Origin: Geobacteraceae bacterium
GTDB taxonomy: Bacteria > Desulfobacterota > Desulfuromonadia > Geobacterales > Geobacteraceae
NCBI GenBank assembly: GCA_029975275.1
Contig: JARKPN010000101.1
Coordinates: forward strand, 1-64,000
Length of the DNA stretch: 64,000 nt
Direction of reading: 5' to 3'
Part shown: positions 1 through 7,761 of the stretch, one piece after another
Layout of the letters: every line of letters starts with the position of its first letter
Position numbering within the stretch: the stretch's first letter is position 1
The notes under the pieces: generated by a model
The model's database searches: none
Told to the model about the DNA's origin: nothing
What the model saw: only the letters and a program-made list of their open reading frames with translations
Program-made: the position numbers and the translations under genes

Positions 1-565
1 GCGGAAAGGACGGAAACTCCCTTTCGCCGGTAGCTTTTACCAGGTCCGGCCGCAGATGCATCACCCGGGAGGTCTCGATCTCGCCAGCATGGGCGTCTCC
101 CGGTGTTTCGATGATCTCCTTGCCCTCGCGGTAAGCAAGATCGTATTCCGTCAACACGGCCAGTCTGATGTCCTGAAATTCTTCTATAAGCTCTTCTCCG
201 GCATCTATAAGTGCCATTTTGTGGGTTCCCCCGGCATGCCCGGTAAGGATTATAAAATTCCTAAGACCGTGTCTCCGAAGCGAACGTACAATATCCTTCA
301 GCAGAGATTTCAATGTGCCGGTTGTGATGGATATGGTGCCCGGATGACATGACGTGGACCTACAGCATCCGTAGTGTACCGGAGGCGCCACAAACAAAGG
401 GTGTCTGGACGAGGCGGCTTTGCCCACTTCATATGCCTGGAGTGTGTCGGTGGAAAGCGGCAGGTGGTAGCCATGCTCCTCAGTAGAGCCAAACGGAATG
501 AGAACCGTCTTGGTTTTCTTCAAGCCATACTCGAAGTCTGCCATGGTAATTTCTTCCAAAATCAT
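1..565 (-). CDS. Creatininase-family amidohydrolase, C-terminus cut by window edge
   Basis: About 188 codons are open from an ATG at 565 to the left edge with no stop, so the gene is partial. The N-terminal motif STEEHGYHLPLSTDT (residues 27-41) is the metal-binding signature of the creatininase family, with Glu29, His31 and Asp40 as likely ligands. A later GHAGGTH segment and an AHAGEIETS segment match the family's other active-site blocks, although the first is usually NGHGGN. Members hydrolyse small cyclic amides or trim peptides (creatininase, MftE), and the substrate here is not evident. It lies about 35 bases downstream of queE on the same strand and is probably co-transcribed with the 7-deazaguanine genes. 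That suggests, without proving, a role in that pathway. Family assignment is firm; function is open. Confidence 0.85.
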   Translation of the reverse strand, partial: MILEEITMADFEYGLKKTKTVLIPFGSTEEHGYHLPLSTDTLQAYEVGKAASSRHPLFVAPPVHYGCCRSTSCHPGTISITTGTLKSLLKDIVRSLRRHGLRNFIILTGHAGGTHKMALIDAGEELIEEFQDIRLAVLTEYDLAYREGKEIIETPGDAHAGEIETSRVMHLRPDLVKATGEREFPSFP

Positions 566-600
566 AATATTTCCTTTTAAAAAGGTTGTTTAGGTCACTG

Positions 601-1365
601 CTAGAAAAGCCCGAGAAAACGGTGAGTCTGGGGGATGACCCTGACTTCCCTGAGTAAACTCGCAGCGATTTCCTGAAACTTGAAGAGTGAACGGGCTGGG
701 ATTGTTGACACTGCTCCCTGTGCGGACGTGAGCGGTTGCAGGACCAGCGGGATTGCCTTGTCCACGGAAAGAATGAGCTCGCAGGTTTTTCTGACTTCAT
801 CCGCCGTAGTCGTATCACTGACAACTACTTTCACGTACAGGTTCCGCCGGGACGCAATGCGCATGAAGGCCAGGTGGTCCTCCCACAACCCTTGAGCACC
901 CGAAGTTGACGGGAGTTTCACATCCATGGAGACATAATCGATGAGATCGATGCACTCTGAGAGCTCGGCATGCAAAATACCGTTGGTTTCCAGAAAGATT
1001 GGAAGAAACCTTTTTAACGCAGGAAGCCATGACTTCAACACCCGAAAATGCAGCAACGGCTCTCCGCCGGTCAGGCTGAGTGAGTGGTGTGACTTTGGCG
1101 AATCCTGAAGCCAGCCTTCAAGAACTTCCACAACCTGCTCTAGGTAGACAGGATTTTTAATGAGAACAGTATCACCACTACCCGGCCTCCGCTCGACCCG
1201 GCACACATCCGGCGGCGGAGAGTAGACGGTATCCCTCGAATCACAATAGTCGCACGACAGGGAGCAACCGTAAAAACGCACGAACGCCTGTCGCAATCCC
1301 ACCAGCATCCCCTCTCCCTGAATGGAAGAGAACATCTCGACAAGAGGTGCGCCGGGATTACTCAT
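601..1365 (-). CDS. queE: 7-carboxy-7-deazaguanine synthase QueE
   Basis: A radical SAM enzyme that contracts 6-carboxy-5,6,7,8-tetrahydropterin to 7-carboxy-7-deazaguanine for queuosine or other deazaguanine products. From the ATG at 1365 the product is 254 residues. It has the QueE-type SSIQGEG motif near residue 13 and a CX3CX2C iron-sulfur motif (Cys34, Cys38, Cys41). The frame is open further upstream, but the 1365 start overlaps the queD stop by eight bases, typical of translational coupling, and gives the usual family N-terminus. queD lies immediately upstream and a creatininase-family gene downstream. No queC or queF is visible in the window. Identification is confident. Confidence 0.93.
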   Translation of the reverse strand: MSNPGAPLVEMFSSIQGEGMLVGLRQAFVRFYGCSLSCDYCDSRDTVYSPPPDVCRVERRPGSGDTVLIKNPVYLEQVVEVLEGWLQDSPKSHHSLSLTGGEPLLHFRVLKSWLPALKRFLPIFLETNGILHAELSECIDLIDYVSMDVKLPSTSGAQGLWEDHLAFMRIASRRNLYVKVVVSDTTTADEVRKTCELILSVDKAIPLVLQPLTSAQGAVSTIPARSLFKFQEIAASLLREVRVIPQTHRFLGLF

Positions 1366-1726
1366 AATAGCTTGCACAGGCGAAGTCCGATTCCCAGACG
1401 GTGACGCACACCACCCTGATGTTTTCATTGTTCAGCCTGGAAGACAGTTCACTGTAGACGTATCTGGCGATGTTTTCCGACGAGGGTGAAGTATCGCGGA
1501 AAGGTTGGAGCTCGTTAAGGTATTTGTGGTCAAGGGTCTTGAGCAGCGCGTTTGTCTCGGACTTGAGAATTTTAAAATCGATTCCCAGGCCCGCCCTGTC
1601 GAGTTCCACGGCCTCTACGGAGACCTCGACCTTCCAGTTGTGCCCATGGAGGTTTTCGCATTCACCCTGGTAATGCATAAGGTTGTGCGCTGAAGCAAAA
1701 GAAGTGCATATTTTCAGTCGGTACAT
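1358..1726 (-). CDS. queD: 6-carboxy-5,6,7,8-tetrahydropterin synthase QueD
   Basis: A 122-residue protein of the QueD/6-pyruvoyltetrahydropterin synthase family, which converts 7,8-dihydroneopterin triphosphate to 6-carboxytetrahydropterin, the substrate of QueE. Visible are the first zinc histidine in FASAHNL, and the catalytic cysteine followed by two zinc histidines in GECENLHGHNW. DHKYLN and WESDFACASYYE are the usual later blocks. The ATG at 1726 is chosen because it gives the normal family length. An upstream ATG at 1771 would add 15 residues that do not look conserved and would lie on top of the predicted promoter. The 3' end overlaps queE by eight bases. Confidence 0.93.
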   Translation of the reverse strand: MYRLKICTSFASAHNLMHYQGECENLHGHNWKVEVSVEAVELDRAGLGIDFKILKSETNALLKTLDHKYLNELQPFRDTSPSSENIARYVYSELSSRLNNENIRVVCVTVWESDFACASYYE

Positions 1727-1763
1727 ATTCCCTCGATTCCGTATGGTTTGAATGATGTGAGAT

Positions 1764-1791
1764 ATTATCATGCCGGGAGCGGAAATGTAAA
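1764..1791 (-). promoter_or_regulatory. Putative sigma-70 promoter of queD
   Basis: Read on the minus strand there is TTTACA (1791-1786), a 16-base spacer and GATAAT (1769-1764), matching the -35 and -10 consensus at five of six positions each. A start near 1757 would leave a leader of about 30 bases before the queD ATG. I saw no preQ1 riboswitch pattern in this leader. Confidence 0.5.
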
Positions 1792-1830
1792 ATACAGACA
1801 GAACGATTTCCAGGTGATTCCGTTCACAAC

Positions 1831-1861
1831 CATATTGAAGACGGATAATACATATTGAAGA
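1831..1861. repeat. Two direct copies of CATATTGAAGA, 20-base period
   Basis: The 11-base word CATATTGAAGA occurs at 1831-1841 and 1851-1861 in the AT-rich divergent spacer between queD and the transglycosylase gene. The 20-base period places both copies on nearly the same face of the helix, as expected for tandem operator half-sites. No regulator is suggested by the word itself. Confidence 0.4.
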
Positions 1862-1920
1862 ATTGTTTTTTTTGATCTATAAATTAACTTTCTGTTTTTA
1901 CTATGTTTAAGGGGGGGTTG

Positions 1921-2535
1921 ATGCTCATTGACAGGCGTCGGTCATGGATTCTTTCCGCCCTTCTTTTTCCCCTGCTCTTCCAGGTTGCTCCCGCATCGTC
2001 GGATATCTATAAATATGTGGACGAAGAAGGGGTGATGCACTTTACCGACGCGCCGACCGACCGCCGTTTCAAGATTTTTATGCGGGACCTGAAGAAGGAC
2101 AGACAACTGAGGACCAATTTCAAACTATCGGCGTGTTACAGAAACCCTGATGAATTCGAGCCCATAATCAAGTCTCTCGCCTCCGAATACGGGGTCGACA
2201 AGAGCCTGGTGAAAGCGGTTATACATGCCGAATCGGGATATAACCCCAATGCCGTGTCCTCTAAGGGAGCGCAGGGGCTGATGCAGTTGATGCCGAAAAC
2301 CGCGCAGGGGCTCAAGGTCGGCAATTCCTTTGATCCCAAGGAGAATATCCGGGGAGGCATCCGCTACCTTCGCTTTCTGCTGGACACCTTCAAGGGGGAC
2401 GTTACCCTGGCGCTGGCAGCCTATAACGCGGGGCTGTCAAGAGTGTCCCAGTACGGAGGAGTTCCGCCTTACCAGGAGACCCGGAATTACATCTCCAAGG
2501 TTTTGGCTTACCAGAAAACTTATCAGAACAACTAG
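1921..2535 (+). CDS. Secreted lytic transglycosylase, DUF4124 plus SLT domains
   Basis: A 204-residue exported murein hydrolase. Residues 1-27 form a signal peptide (RRR, then a hydrophobic run). Residues 28-50 match the start of a DUF4124 domain (DIYKYVDEEGVMHFTD), and from about 78 the chain is a goose-type SLT fold with the catalytic glutamate in AVIHAESGYN (Glu104), followed by GLMQLMP and AAYNAG blocks. It would cleave glycan strands with formation of 1,6-anhydromuramic acid. The ATG at 1921 follows AAGGGGGGG at a good distance, so it is preferred over the ATG at 1903. The stop is nine bases before the pgsA ATG. An M23 peptidase at 11190 carries the same N-terminal domain type. Confidence 0.9.
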   Translation: MLIDRRRSWILSALLFPLLFQVAPASSDIYKYVDEEGVMHFTDAPTDRRFKIFMRDLKKDRQLRTNFKLSACYRNPDEFEPIIKSLASEYGVDKSLVKAVIHAESGYNPNAVSSKGAQGLMQLMPKTAQGLKVGNSFDPKENIRGGIRYLRFLLDTFKGDVTLALAAYNAGLSRVSQYGGVPPYQETRNYISKVLAYQKTYQNN

Positions 2536-2544
2536 GTGTACCCG

Positions 2545-3138
2545 ATGGTCATCGCACAGAACAGACTTCTCCGGCATTTGCCCAATATCCTTACGCTTTG
2601 TCGTATTGCAGTCATCCCTCCGATAGTGTTGATCCTGTTGTCTCCTTCCAGAGCCGCGTGCTTTCTTGCCAGCCTGCTGTTCGCCTTGGCCTCCGTGACC
2701 GACTGGCTCGACGGTTATCTTGCCCGGCGCATGGAGATCGTCACCACACTTGGAAAGTTCCTCGACCCGATTGCCGACAAGCTCCTGGTGATGGCGGCAC
2801 TCATAATGATCCTCCCTTTTGACAGGGCCCCCGCCTGGATGGTGCTGGTCATTCTGGGGAGGGAGATAGTCATTACCGGGCTGCGTGGGATAGCGTCCAA
2901 TGAGGGTATCGTGATAGCCGCAAGCAGGCTCGGCAAATATAAAACCATCTTTCAGATTGTAGCCATTCTGGGTCTGCTGCTCCATTATGATTATTACTGG
3001 TTTTTCGGGCTCAAAAATCCCTACCTGTACGTCAACATGCATAATGTCGGTATCTTCTTCCTCTGGGTTGCCACCATCATAACCATCTGGTCCGGTATCG
3101 ATTATCTGGTCCGGTTTTTCAAAATCATAAACAGGTAG
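2545..3138 (+). CDS. pgsA: CDP-diacylglycerol-glycerol-3-phosphate 3-phosphatidyltransferase
   Basis: An integral membrane enzyme that makes phosphatidylglycerol phosphate, the first committed step to phosphatidylglycerol and cardiolipin. The CDP-alcohol phosphotransferase signature DX2DGX2ARX8GX3DX3D is complete in the segment DWLDGYLARR through GKFLDPIADK (about residues 53-80). Several hydrophobic helices follow, and the length of about 197 residues is normal. The ATG at 2545 is preferred, with AGGTG six bases upstream. A GTG at 2536, abutting the previous stop, is the alternative. It is tightly linked to the transglycosylase gene upstream, so both probably share a transcript. Confidence 0.93.
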   Translation: MVIAQNRLLRHLPNILTLCRIAVIPPIVLILLSPSRAACFLASLLFALASVTDWLDGYLARRMEIVTTLGKFLDPIADKLLVMAALIMILPFDRAPAWMVLVILGREIVITGLRGIASNEGIVIAASRLGKYKTIFQIVAILGLLLHYDYYWFFGLKNPYLYVNMHNVGIFFLWVATIITIWSGIDYLVRFFKIINR

Positions 3139-3275
3139 TATCCGATCGAAAAGCGCTACAGGACAGGATCGACCGGATGTCCGCCGCTTGCCTTCGAGGT
3201 TCATCAACCATCCCCTTTCTACGCCCGGGGAAAATTCTCTCGCCTTTTCGTTATAAAAAGATGTTTGAAAACCAT

Positions 3276-3305
3276 TTGACAAAATCAAGTGGCGGGGTAG
3301 ATAAT
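3276..3305 (+). promoter_or_regulatory. Putative sigma-70 promoter of nadB
   Basis: A perfect TTGACA at 3276-3281 is followed after 18 bases by GATAAT at 3300-3305. An alternative -10, TAGATA, gives a 16-base spacer. The start would be near 3312, giving a leader of about 37 bases. I see no clear NadR or NiaR palindrome. Confidence 0.6.
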
Positions 3306-3348
3306 GCAGCACTTCTGACCGTCCGCGCGGTTCACTTCGGGGGATTCC

Positions 3349-4944
3349 ATGGAAATAGAAAATGATTTTCTCGTTATCGGCAGCGGTATAGCAGGGTTGT
3401 CTTTTGCGCTGCAGGCGGCAAATCACGGGAAAGTGGCGCTTGTTACCAAGAAGGAGATTACCGAATCGGCGACCAACTATGCCCAGGGAGGGATAGCGTC
3501 CGTCTTCTCCGAGGAAGATACCTTCGAGTCGCACATGGAGGACACAATCGTCGCCGGCGCCGGGATATGCCATGAAGACGTGGTGAAGATGGTCGTCGAA
3601 GAGGGGCCGGAGGTCATCAGGACACTTATAGAATGGGGCGTCAAATTTACCACGCGGGGTAATTCTTACGACCTGACCCGGGAGGGTGGACACAGCAAGC
3701 GACGAATATTCCACGCCGACGATCTGACAGGCCGGGAGATCGAGCGGGCACTGGTGACCGCGGTATTTGAACACCCCAACATCGAGGTATACGAAAACCA
3801 CACGGCCATAGACCTGATTACCGAATCGAAGATAAAAAAGATGCGGGTCGAGCGGAACAAATGCTATGGCGCCTACGTGCTTGACGTGGTTAACAACCAG
3901 GTAAAGACGTTCCCTGCCAGGATAACCCTCCTCGCCTCCGGCGGCGGCGGTAAGGTTTATCTCTATACCTGCAACCCGGACGTGGCTTCCGGCGACGGTG
4001 TCGCCATGGCATACCGCGCCGGCGCCCTGATTTCCAACATGGAATTCATGCAGTTTCATCCTACCACCCTCTATCATCCCCAGGCGAAATCCTTCCTCAT
4101 CTCCGAGGCGGTCAGGGGGGAAGGCGCGATCCTGAGACGCAAAGACGGCACGCCTTTCATGGAAAAGTACCACAAGCTCAAGGACCTGGCTCCCAGGGAC
4201 GTTGTGGCGCGTGCAATCGACAATGAGATGAAGACCTATGGTGACGACTGCGTCTATCTGGACATCACCCACAAGGACCCGGATTTCGTAAAAAGCCGCT
4301 TCCCGAACATCTATCGCACCTGCCTGAAGTTCTGTCTGGACATGACCAAGGAACCGCTGCCGGTTGTTCCCGCTGCCCATTACCTGTGCGGCGGTGTGGT
4401 CTCGGACATGAACGGGGAGACCGTCATCAAGCACCTGTATGCCATAGGCGAGGTTGCCTTTACCGGGCTTCACGGTGCAAACAGGCTTGCCAGCAACTCG
4501 CTGCTGGAGGCTGCCGTATTCGCGGGAAGGTCGTACAGGTACGCGGTTGACCAACTCAGGAACACGCAGTTCGACCACATAGACATTCCCGACTGGGATT
4601 CGGGAACCGCCACGGACAGTGACGAGATGGTTGTCGTATCCCAGAACTGGGACGAGATACGGCGCTTCATGTGGAACTACGTCGGTATCGTCCGATCCGA
4701 CAAACGCCTCCAGAGGGCCTTGAACCGGATCAAGCTTATCCAGGAGGAGATCGCCGAGTATTACTGGGACTTCATTATTACTTCCGACCTCATCGAGCTG
4801 CGGAACATCGCCACAGTGGCTGAACTGATAATCCTCTGCGCAATGCAGCGGAAAGAGTCACGAGGGCTCCACTACAACATAGACTATCCGGAACGGGACG
4901 ATATCAGATGGAAGAAAGACACCCTCGTCTGTAAGGAGTTCTGA
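3349..4944 (+). CDS. nadB: L-aspartate oxidase NadB
   Basis: A flavoenzyme of de novo NAD synthesis that oxidises L-aspartate to iminoaspartate for NadA. The 531-residue product has the N-terminal FAD dinucleotide-binding motif GSGIAGLSFAL (residues 12-22). It also has the family block TNYAQGGIASV, a HxxD-type substrate region (REGGHSKRRIFHADD), the MEFMQFHPTTL motif, and AHYLCGGV near 345. These are shared with succinate dehydrogenase flavoproteins, but the TNYAQGG block and the absence of sdh partners point to NadB. The start is set by a GGGGG stretch before ATG. nadA is not in the window. The chorismate mutase gene begins six bases after the stop. Confidence 0.95.
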   Translation: MEIENDFLVIGSGIAGLSFALQAANHGKVALVTKKEITESATNYAQGGIASVFSEEDTFESHMEDTIVAGAGICHEDVVKMVVEEGPEVIRTLIEWGVKFTTRGNSYDLTREGGHSKRRIFHADDLTGREIERALVTAVFEHPNIEVYENHTAIDLITESKIKKMRVERNKCYGAYVLDVVNNQVKTFPARITLLASGGGGKVYLYTCNPDVASGDGVAMAYRAGALISNMEFMQFHPTTLYHPQAKSFLISEAVRGEGAILRRKDGTPFMEKYHKLKDLAPRDVVARAIDNEMKTYGDDCVYLDITHKDPDFVKSRFPNIYRTCLKFCLDMTKEPLPVVPAAHYLCGGVVSDMNGETVIKHLYAIGEVAFTGLHGANRLASNSLLEAAVFAGRSYRYAVDQLRNTQFDHIDIPDWDSGTATDSDEMVVVSQNWDEIRRFMWNYVGIVRSDKRLQRALNRIKLIQEEIAEYYWDFIITSDLIELRNIATVAELIILCAMQRKESRGLHYNIDYPERDDIRWKKDTLVCKEF

Positions 4945-4950
4945 GGCGCT

Positions 4951-5226
4951 ATGACGATTGACGACCTGAGAAGGGAGATCGACCGCCTGGACGGAGAACT
5001 GTTGAGAATCTTCAACCAGAGGGCCACTCTGGCACTGCGGATAGGCGAATTGAAAAAGGTCGCGGGGCTTCCGGTTTATGATCCCGGCCGCGAAAAAAGA
5101 ATCTTCCAGAGGATGAAGGAAGAGAACCCCGGACCTCTCGACGACCAGGCCATCATCAGGCTGTTCGAGCGGGTAATCGATGAATCGAGACGTCTTGAGA
5201 GAATCATGACGGAGAGCGAGAGCTAA
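4951..5226 (+). CDS. aroQ: AroQ-class chorismate mutase, monofunctional
   Basis: A 91-residue all-helical chorismate mutase that rearranges chorismate to prephenate for phenylalanine and tyrosine. The AroQ pattern is clear: IDDLRREIDRLDGELLRIFNQR with the first active-site arginine, then a second arginine-lysine helix (ALRIGELKK), VYDPGREKRI, and a last helix ending FERVIDESRRLE. No prephenate dehydratase or DAHP synthase domain is fused to it. It starts six bases after nadB and is followed 20 bases later by a free DAHP-synthase regulatory domain, so the two may act together on shikimate-pathway flux. Confidence 0.92.
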   Translation: MTIDDLRREIDRLDGELLRIFNQRATLALRIGELKKVAGLPVYDPGREKRIFQRMKEENPGPLDDQAIIRLFERVIDESRRLERIMTESES

Positions 5227-5246
5227 TCCCTTCAAGGGGGGAATCC

Positions 5247-5456
5247 ATGCTGATCATCATGAAGAAAAGCGCCGATGAAGCGGCGCTGGAACACATAAAG
5301 GAATACCTGATAGACAGGCACTTCGACATCCACCAGTCCACAGGCGTCAACCGGACAATAATCGGAGTAATAGGGGATACCGAGAAACTCGACACCCTTG
5401 AGCTGGAATCCATGAACGGAGTGCTTCAGGTCATACGAATAACAAAAGAGGAGTAG
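5247..5456 (+). CDS. Free-standing ferredoxin-like (FXD) domain of type I-beta DAHP synthase
   Basis: A 69-residue protein that reads as only the N-terminal ferredoxin-like regulatory domain found on thermophile-type DAHP synthases. It begins LIIMKKSADEAALEHIKEYL, has the GVNRTIIGVIGDTEKL core, and stops just after VLQVIRITKEE, where the catalytic barrel would normally begin. The downstream strand is occupied by a convergent gene only nine bases away, so no catalytic part follows. In the fused enzymes this domain takes part in feedback inhibition by aromatic amino acids. Here it directly follows chorismate mutase. It could be a trans-acting regulator or the remnant of a truncated aroF. The GGGG ribosome-binding stretch before its ATG suggests it is expressed. 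Confidence 0.75.
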   Translation: MLIIMKKSADEAALEHIKEYLIDRHFDIHQSTGVNRTIIGVIGDTEKLDTLELESMNGVLQVIRITKEE

Positions 5457-5465
5457 AGACCTGTC

Positions 5466-6269
5466 TCAGGAAACCGCCACCGCGGCATAACCGACCACCT
5501 GTCCGAAATCACCGGACACGTCCCCGCTGGTCGCATAGCATACCAGTTCGCTCCTGGTTGCTCCCCGTTCAAGCGCATCCACCAGCATTACCGTTGCGGG
5601 TATGATGCCGCACATGGTAATTCCGGCGCCCCTCACCACCGAGTAGAGCCCCTCGGGATTCAGGGCCAGCACCTCTCGCAGCGCCAGATTGTCTTTCCTT
5701 TTCGCCACCTCGGCCGGTTCGTAGTGGGTCATGTCCGAACTGGCCACCACCAGCACTTCCTTGCCGTATTCACCGATGGATTTGGCCAGCGCGCTCCCCA
5801 GTGACCTGCAGGATGCGAGGTCGCCGAATCCGAGGCAGATGGGGACGATGGTTACGTCCGGCCTGACAAACTGCAGAAACGGCACCTGGACTTCCAGCGA
5901 GTGCTCGTACTGATGGGCCAAACTGTCCTCTTCCAGCAGGGGAGAGTTCCTGAACAGCAGCTCGACCAATCCTGAATTTATGGGGACACTCCCCAGGGGG
6001 GTAAGCCATTCCCCGGCAGGATAAACGGCGGCCCGTGAACCCCTGCCGTGGTGGTTCGGGCCGAGAATCACCACCGTGCCCGGCACCTGGACCGCACCGT
6101 AAACCGCCCCGGCAACCGCGCCGGAGTAAACATACCCCGCATGTGGCGCGATGATCCCGAGAACCTTTTCCCCGGCTCCCCTTTCTCTTATAAACGACCC
6201 GAGCTGCTTCTTGAGGTGTCTTGCGTCGCCGGTGTAGAATTGACCGGCAACCACGGGCTGACGTACCAT
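5466..6269 (-). CDS. MEMO1-family protein (AmmeMemoRadiSam system protein B)
   Basis: A 267-residue protein of the MEMO family, related in fold to extradiol dioxygenases. Visible are VRQPVVAGQFYTGD at the start, a metal-site-like histidine in IIAPHAGYVYSGAVAG (about 40-55), GPNHHGRG, a conserved cysteine-containing ITMCGIIPA segment, and SSDMTHYEP. In bacteria it often sits with AMMECR1 and a radical SAM protein, neither of which is visible here. The molecular function of the bacterial family is unsettled. It ends nine bases from the convergent FXD gene and lies about 26 bases downstream of scpB. Confidence 0.9.
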   Translation of the reverse strand: MVRQPVVAGQFYTGDARHLKKQLGSFIRERGAGEKVLGIIAPHAGYVYSGAVAGAVYGAVQVPGTVVILGPNHHGRGSRAAVYPAGEWLTPLGSVPINSGLVELLFRNSPLLEEDSLAHQYEHSLEVQVPFLQFVRPDVTIVPICLGFGDLASCRSLGSALAKSIGEYGKEVLVVASSDMTHYEPAEVAKRKDNLALREVLALNPEGLYSVVRGAGITMCGIIPATVMLVDALERGATRSELVCYATSGDVSGDFGQVVGYAAVAVS

Positions 6270-6295
6270 TTCCCACCTCCCCGCCCTGCCCTCTT

Positions 6296-6919
6296 TCAGT
6301 CTCCGTCCCGTTCGACGGCCCCGTTGCCGTGTGAAGCCCCTACAGGCGGATCCTCCAGCGGGAGTTCCTCCTGCTGTTCATTCATCCTCTCCGCGGACAA
6401 CTCCTCGATCTCCCGCAATGTGGGAAGCGACTTCAGATCCCTGAGGCTGAATATCTCCAGGAATTCCTTTGTGGTGCCGTAAATCAGCGGCCTGCCGGGT
6501 ATGTCCTTCTTGCCCAGGATCTTGATCAGTTTCTTTTCCAGCAGAGTCTTGACGACCCCTCCTGAATCGACCCCACGCAGGTATTCGATCTCGGCCCGTG
6601 TGATGGGTTGACGATAGGCGATTATCGCCAGCGTCTCCAGGGCCGACTGGCTGAAACGCGAAGCCTTGATCTTGATGAGACGACGAACATATTCACCGTT
6701 TTCCTCCCTGGTGCGGAACTGGTACCCCTTTGCCACTTCGGCAAGGGCAATGCCCCTTTCGGGCTGGGCATATTCGTCCATCAGTGCGGCAACGGCGCTC
6801 CGGATATCCTCCCTGCCATATTCTTCCAGTATACCGCAGAGTCTGTCCAGGGACACCGGAGTATCAGAGACGAAAATCAGGCTTTCCACCAACGATTTAA
6901 GTCGCGACGTCGTCACCAC
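6296..6919 (-). CDS. scpB: Segregation and condensation protein ScpB
   Basis: A kleisin-interacting winged-helix protein of the bacterial SMC condensin, working with ScpA. The product of about 206-207 residues has the expected tandem winged-helix content: RLKSLVESLIFVSDTPVS, then GYQFRTREE, SQSALETLAIIAYRQPITRAEIEYLRGVDSGG and GRPLIYGTTKEFLEIF. The tail is short, acidic and glutamine-rich. Two adjacent GTG codons (6919 and 6916) are possible starts. GGAGG lies three bases before the first and six before the second, so the second may be the real one. The start lies inside the last codons of scpA, indicating translational coupling. The smc gene is not in the window. Confidence 0.93.
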   Translation of the reverse strand: MVTTSRLKSLVESLIFVSDTPVSLDRLCGILEEYGREDIRSAVAALMDEYAQPERGIALAEVAKGYQFRTREENGEYVRRLIKIKASRFSQSALETLAIIAYRQPITRAEIEYLRGVDSGGVVKTLLEKKLIKILGKKDIPGRPLIYGTTKEFLEIFSLRDLKSLPTLREIEELSAERMNEQQEELPLEDPPVGASHGNGAVERDGD

Positions 6920-7748
6920 CCCCCTCCGAACGCGGTTCCTCCACCGGCTCGACCACGGCCGGCATGATCCGGAGAACTCCATACTGGGTCTGCTGTCGAA
7001 CCCGGATCATCTTCAACTTGCACAGCTCAAGTACGGCCAGGAACGTGGCCACGATATAATCGCGGTCCAGACTGTTCTCGAACAGTTCGTCAAACAGAAT
7101 CAGTTCCTTCTCCTGCAAAAGGGAGAGAATCTCGTTGATTCGCTCGGCGATGCTGATGGACTCGGCGCTCACCTCGTGGAAGCTCTCGCGTGGCGCCTTG
7201 GCAAGGATGGCACGGAATGCCTCTATCAGCTCAAACAGCTCTACTTCCAGCGGTTCATCGCTCTTTTCCACCGTCTGGAGTTCCGGCGCGGGAAAGGAGC
7301 GCGCAAACAGCTCTCTCCCCAGCAGCTTCCTTTCACTCAGGAGCAAGGCCGCTTCCTTGTAGCGGCTGTATTCCAGCAGCCTTCGAACCAGCTCGGCACG
7401 GGGGTCCTCTTCCTCTTCTTCCCCGGAGTGGTCCTCTTCGCGGGTCGGCAGCAACATGTTGGATTTTATCTGGATCAGGGTTGACGCCATGACGAGAAAC
7501 TCTCCGGCAACCTCCAGGTTCAGCTCCTTCATGAGCTTGAGATATTCGAGATACTGCCCTGTAATTATCGAGATGGAGATATCGTAGATATCCAGTTCAT
7601 TCTTCCTGATAAGATAGAGCAGAAGGTCTAGCGGACCTTCAAATTTATCAAGTTTTACATTATATAAAGTATTGTATTGCTCTGAATTATCGTGATTTTC
7701 AACCTGATGTCTTACCAAAGGAGTCTCCACCTCGTCAGAAAGCCGCAC
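6897..7748 (-). CDS. scpA: Segregation and condensation protein ScpA (kleisin)
   Basis: The kleisin subunit of the SMC-ScpAB condensin. The family N-terminal block FEGPLDLLLYLIRKNELDIYDISI is at about residues 36-59. ASTLIQIKSNMLLP follows, then an acidic linker (EEEEEDPRAELV), and a C-terminal winged helix binds the SMC head. The length of about 283 residues is slightly above average because of a short unconserved N-terminus. The start could be the GTG at 7748 or a TTG at 7718 that has a better-spaced GGAG. It overlaps scpB. Upstream, 13 bases away, is the stop codon of a decayed trpS fragment, so the native operon head has been lost. Confidence 0.93.
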   Translation of the reverse strand: MRLSDEVETPLVRHQVENHDNSEQYNTLYNVKLDKFEGPLDLLLYLIRKNELDIYDISISIITGQYLEYLKLMKELNLEVAGEFLVMASTLIQIKSNMLLPTREEDHSGEEEEEDPRAELVRRLLEYSRYKEAALLLSERKLLGRELFARSFPAPELQTVEKSDEPLEVELFELIEAFRAILAKAPRESFHEVSAESISIAERINEILSLLQEKELILFDELFENSLDRDYIVATFLAVLELCKLKMIRVRQQTQYGVLRIMPAVVEPVEEPRSEGGGDDVAT

Positions 7749-7761
7749 ACTCCGGTCGGAA

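Noticed and set aside
3177-3365. Plus-strand 62-codon frame before nadB
   Set aside because: It spans the predicted nadB promoter and overlaps the nadB start; the sequence is not protein-like.
2437-4578. Long minus-strand open frame (713 codons) opposite pgsA and nadB
   Set aside because: It mirrors the coding frames of two clear genes, has no domain-like content, and arises from high GC at third positions.
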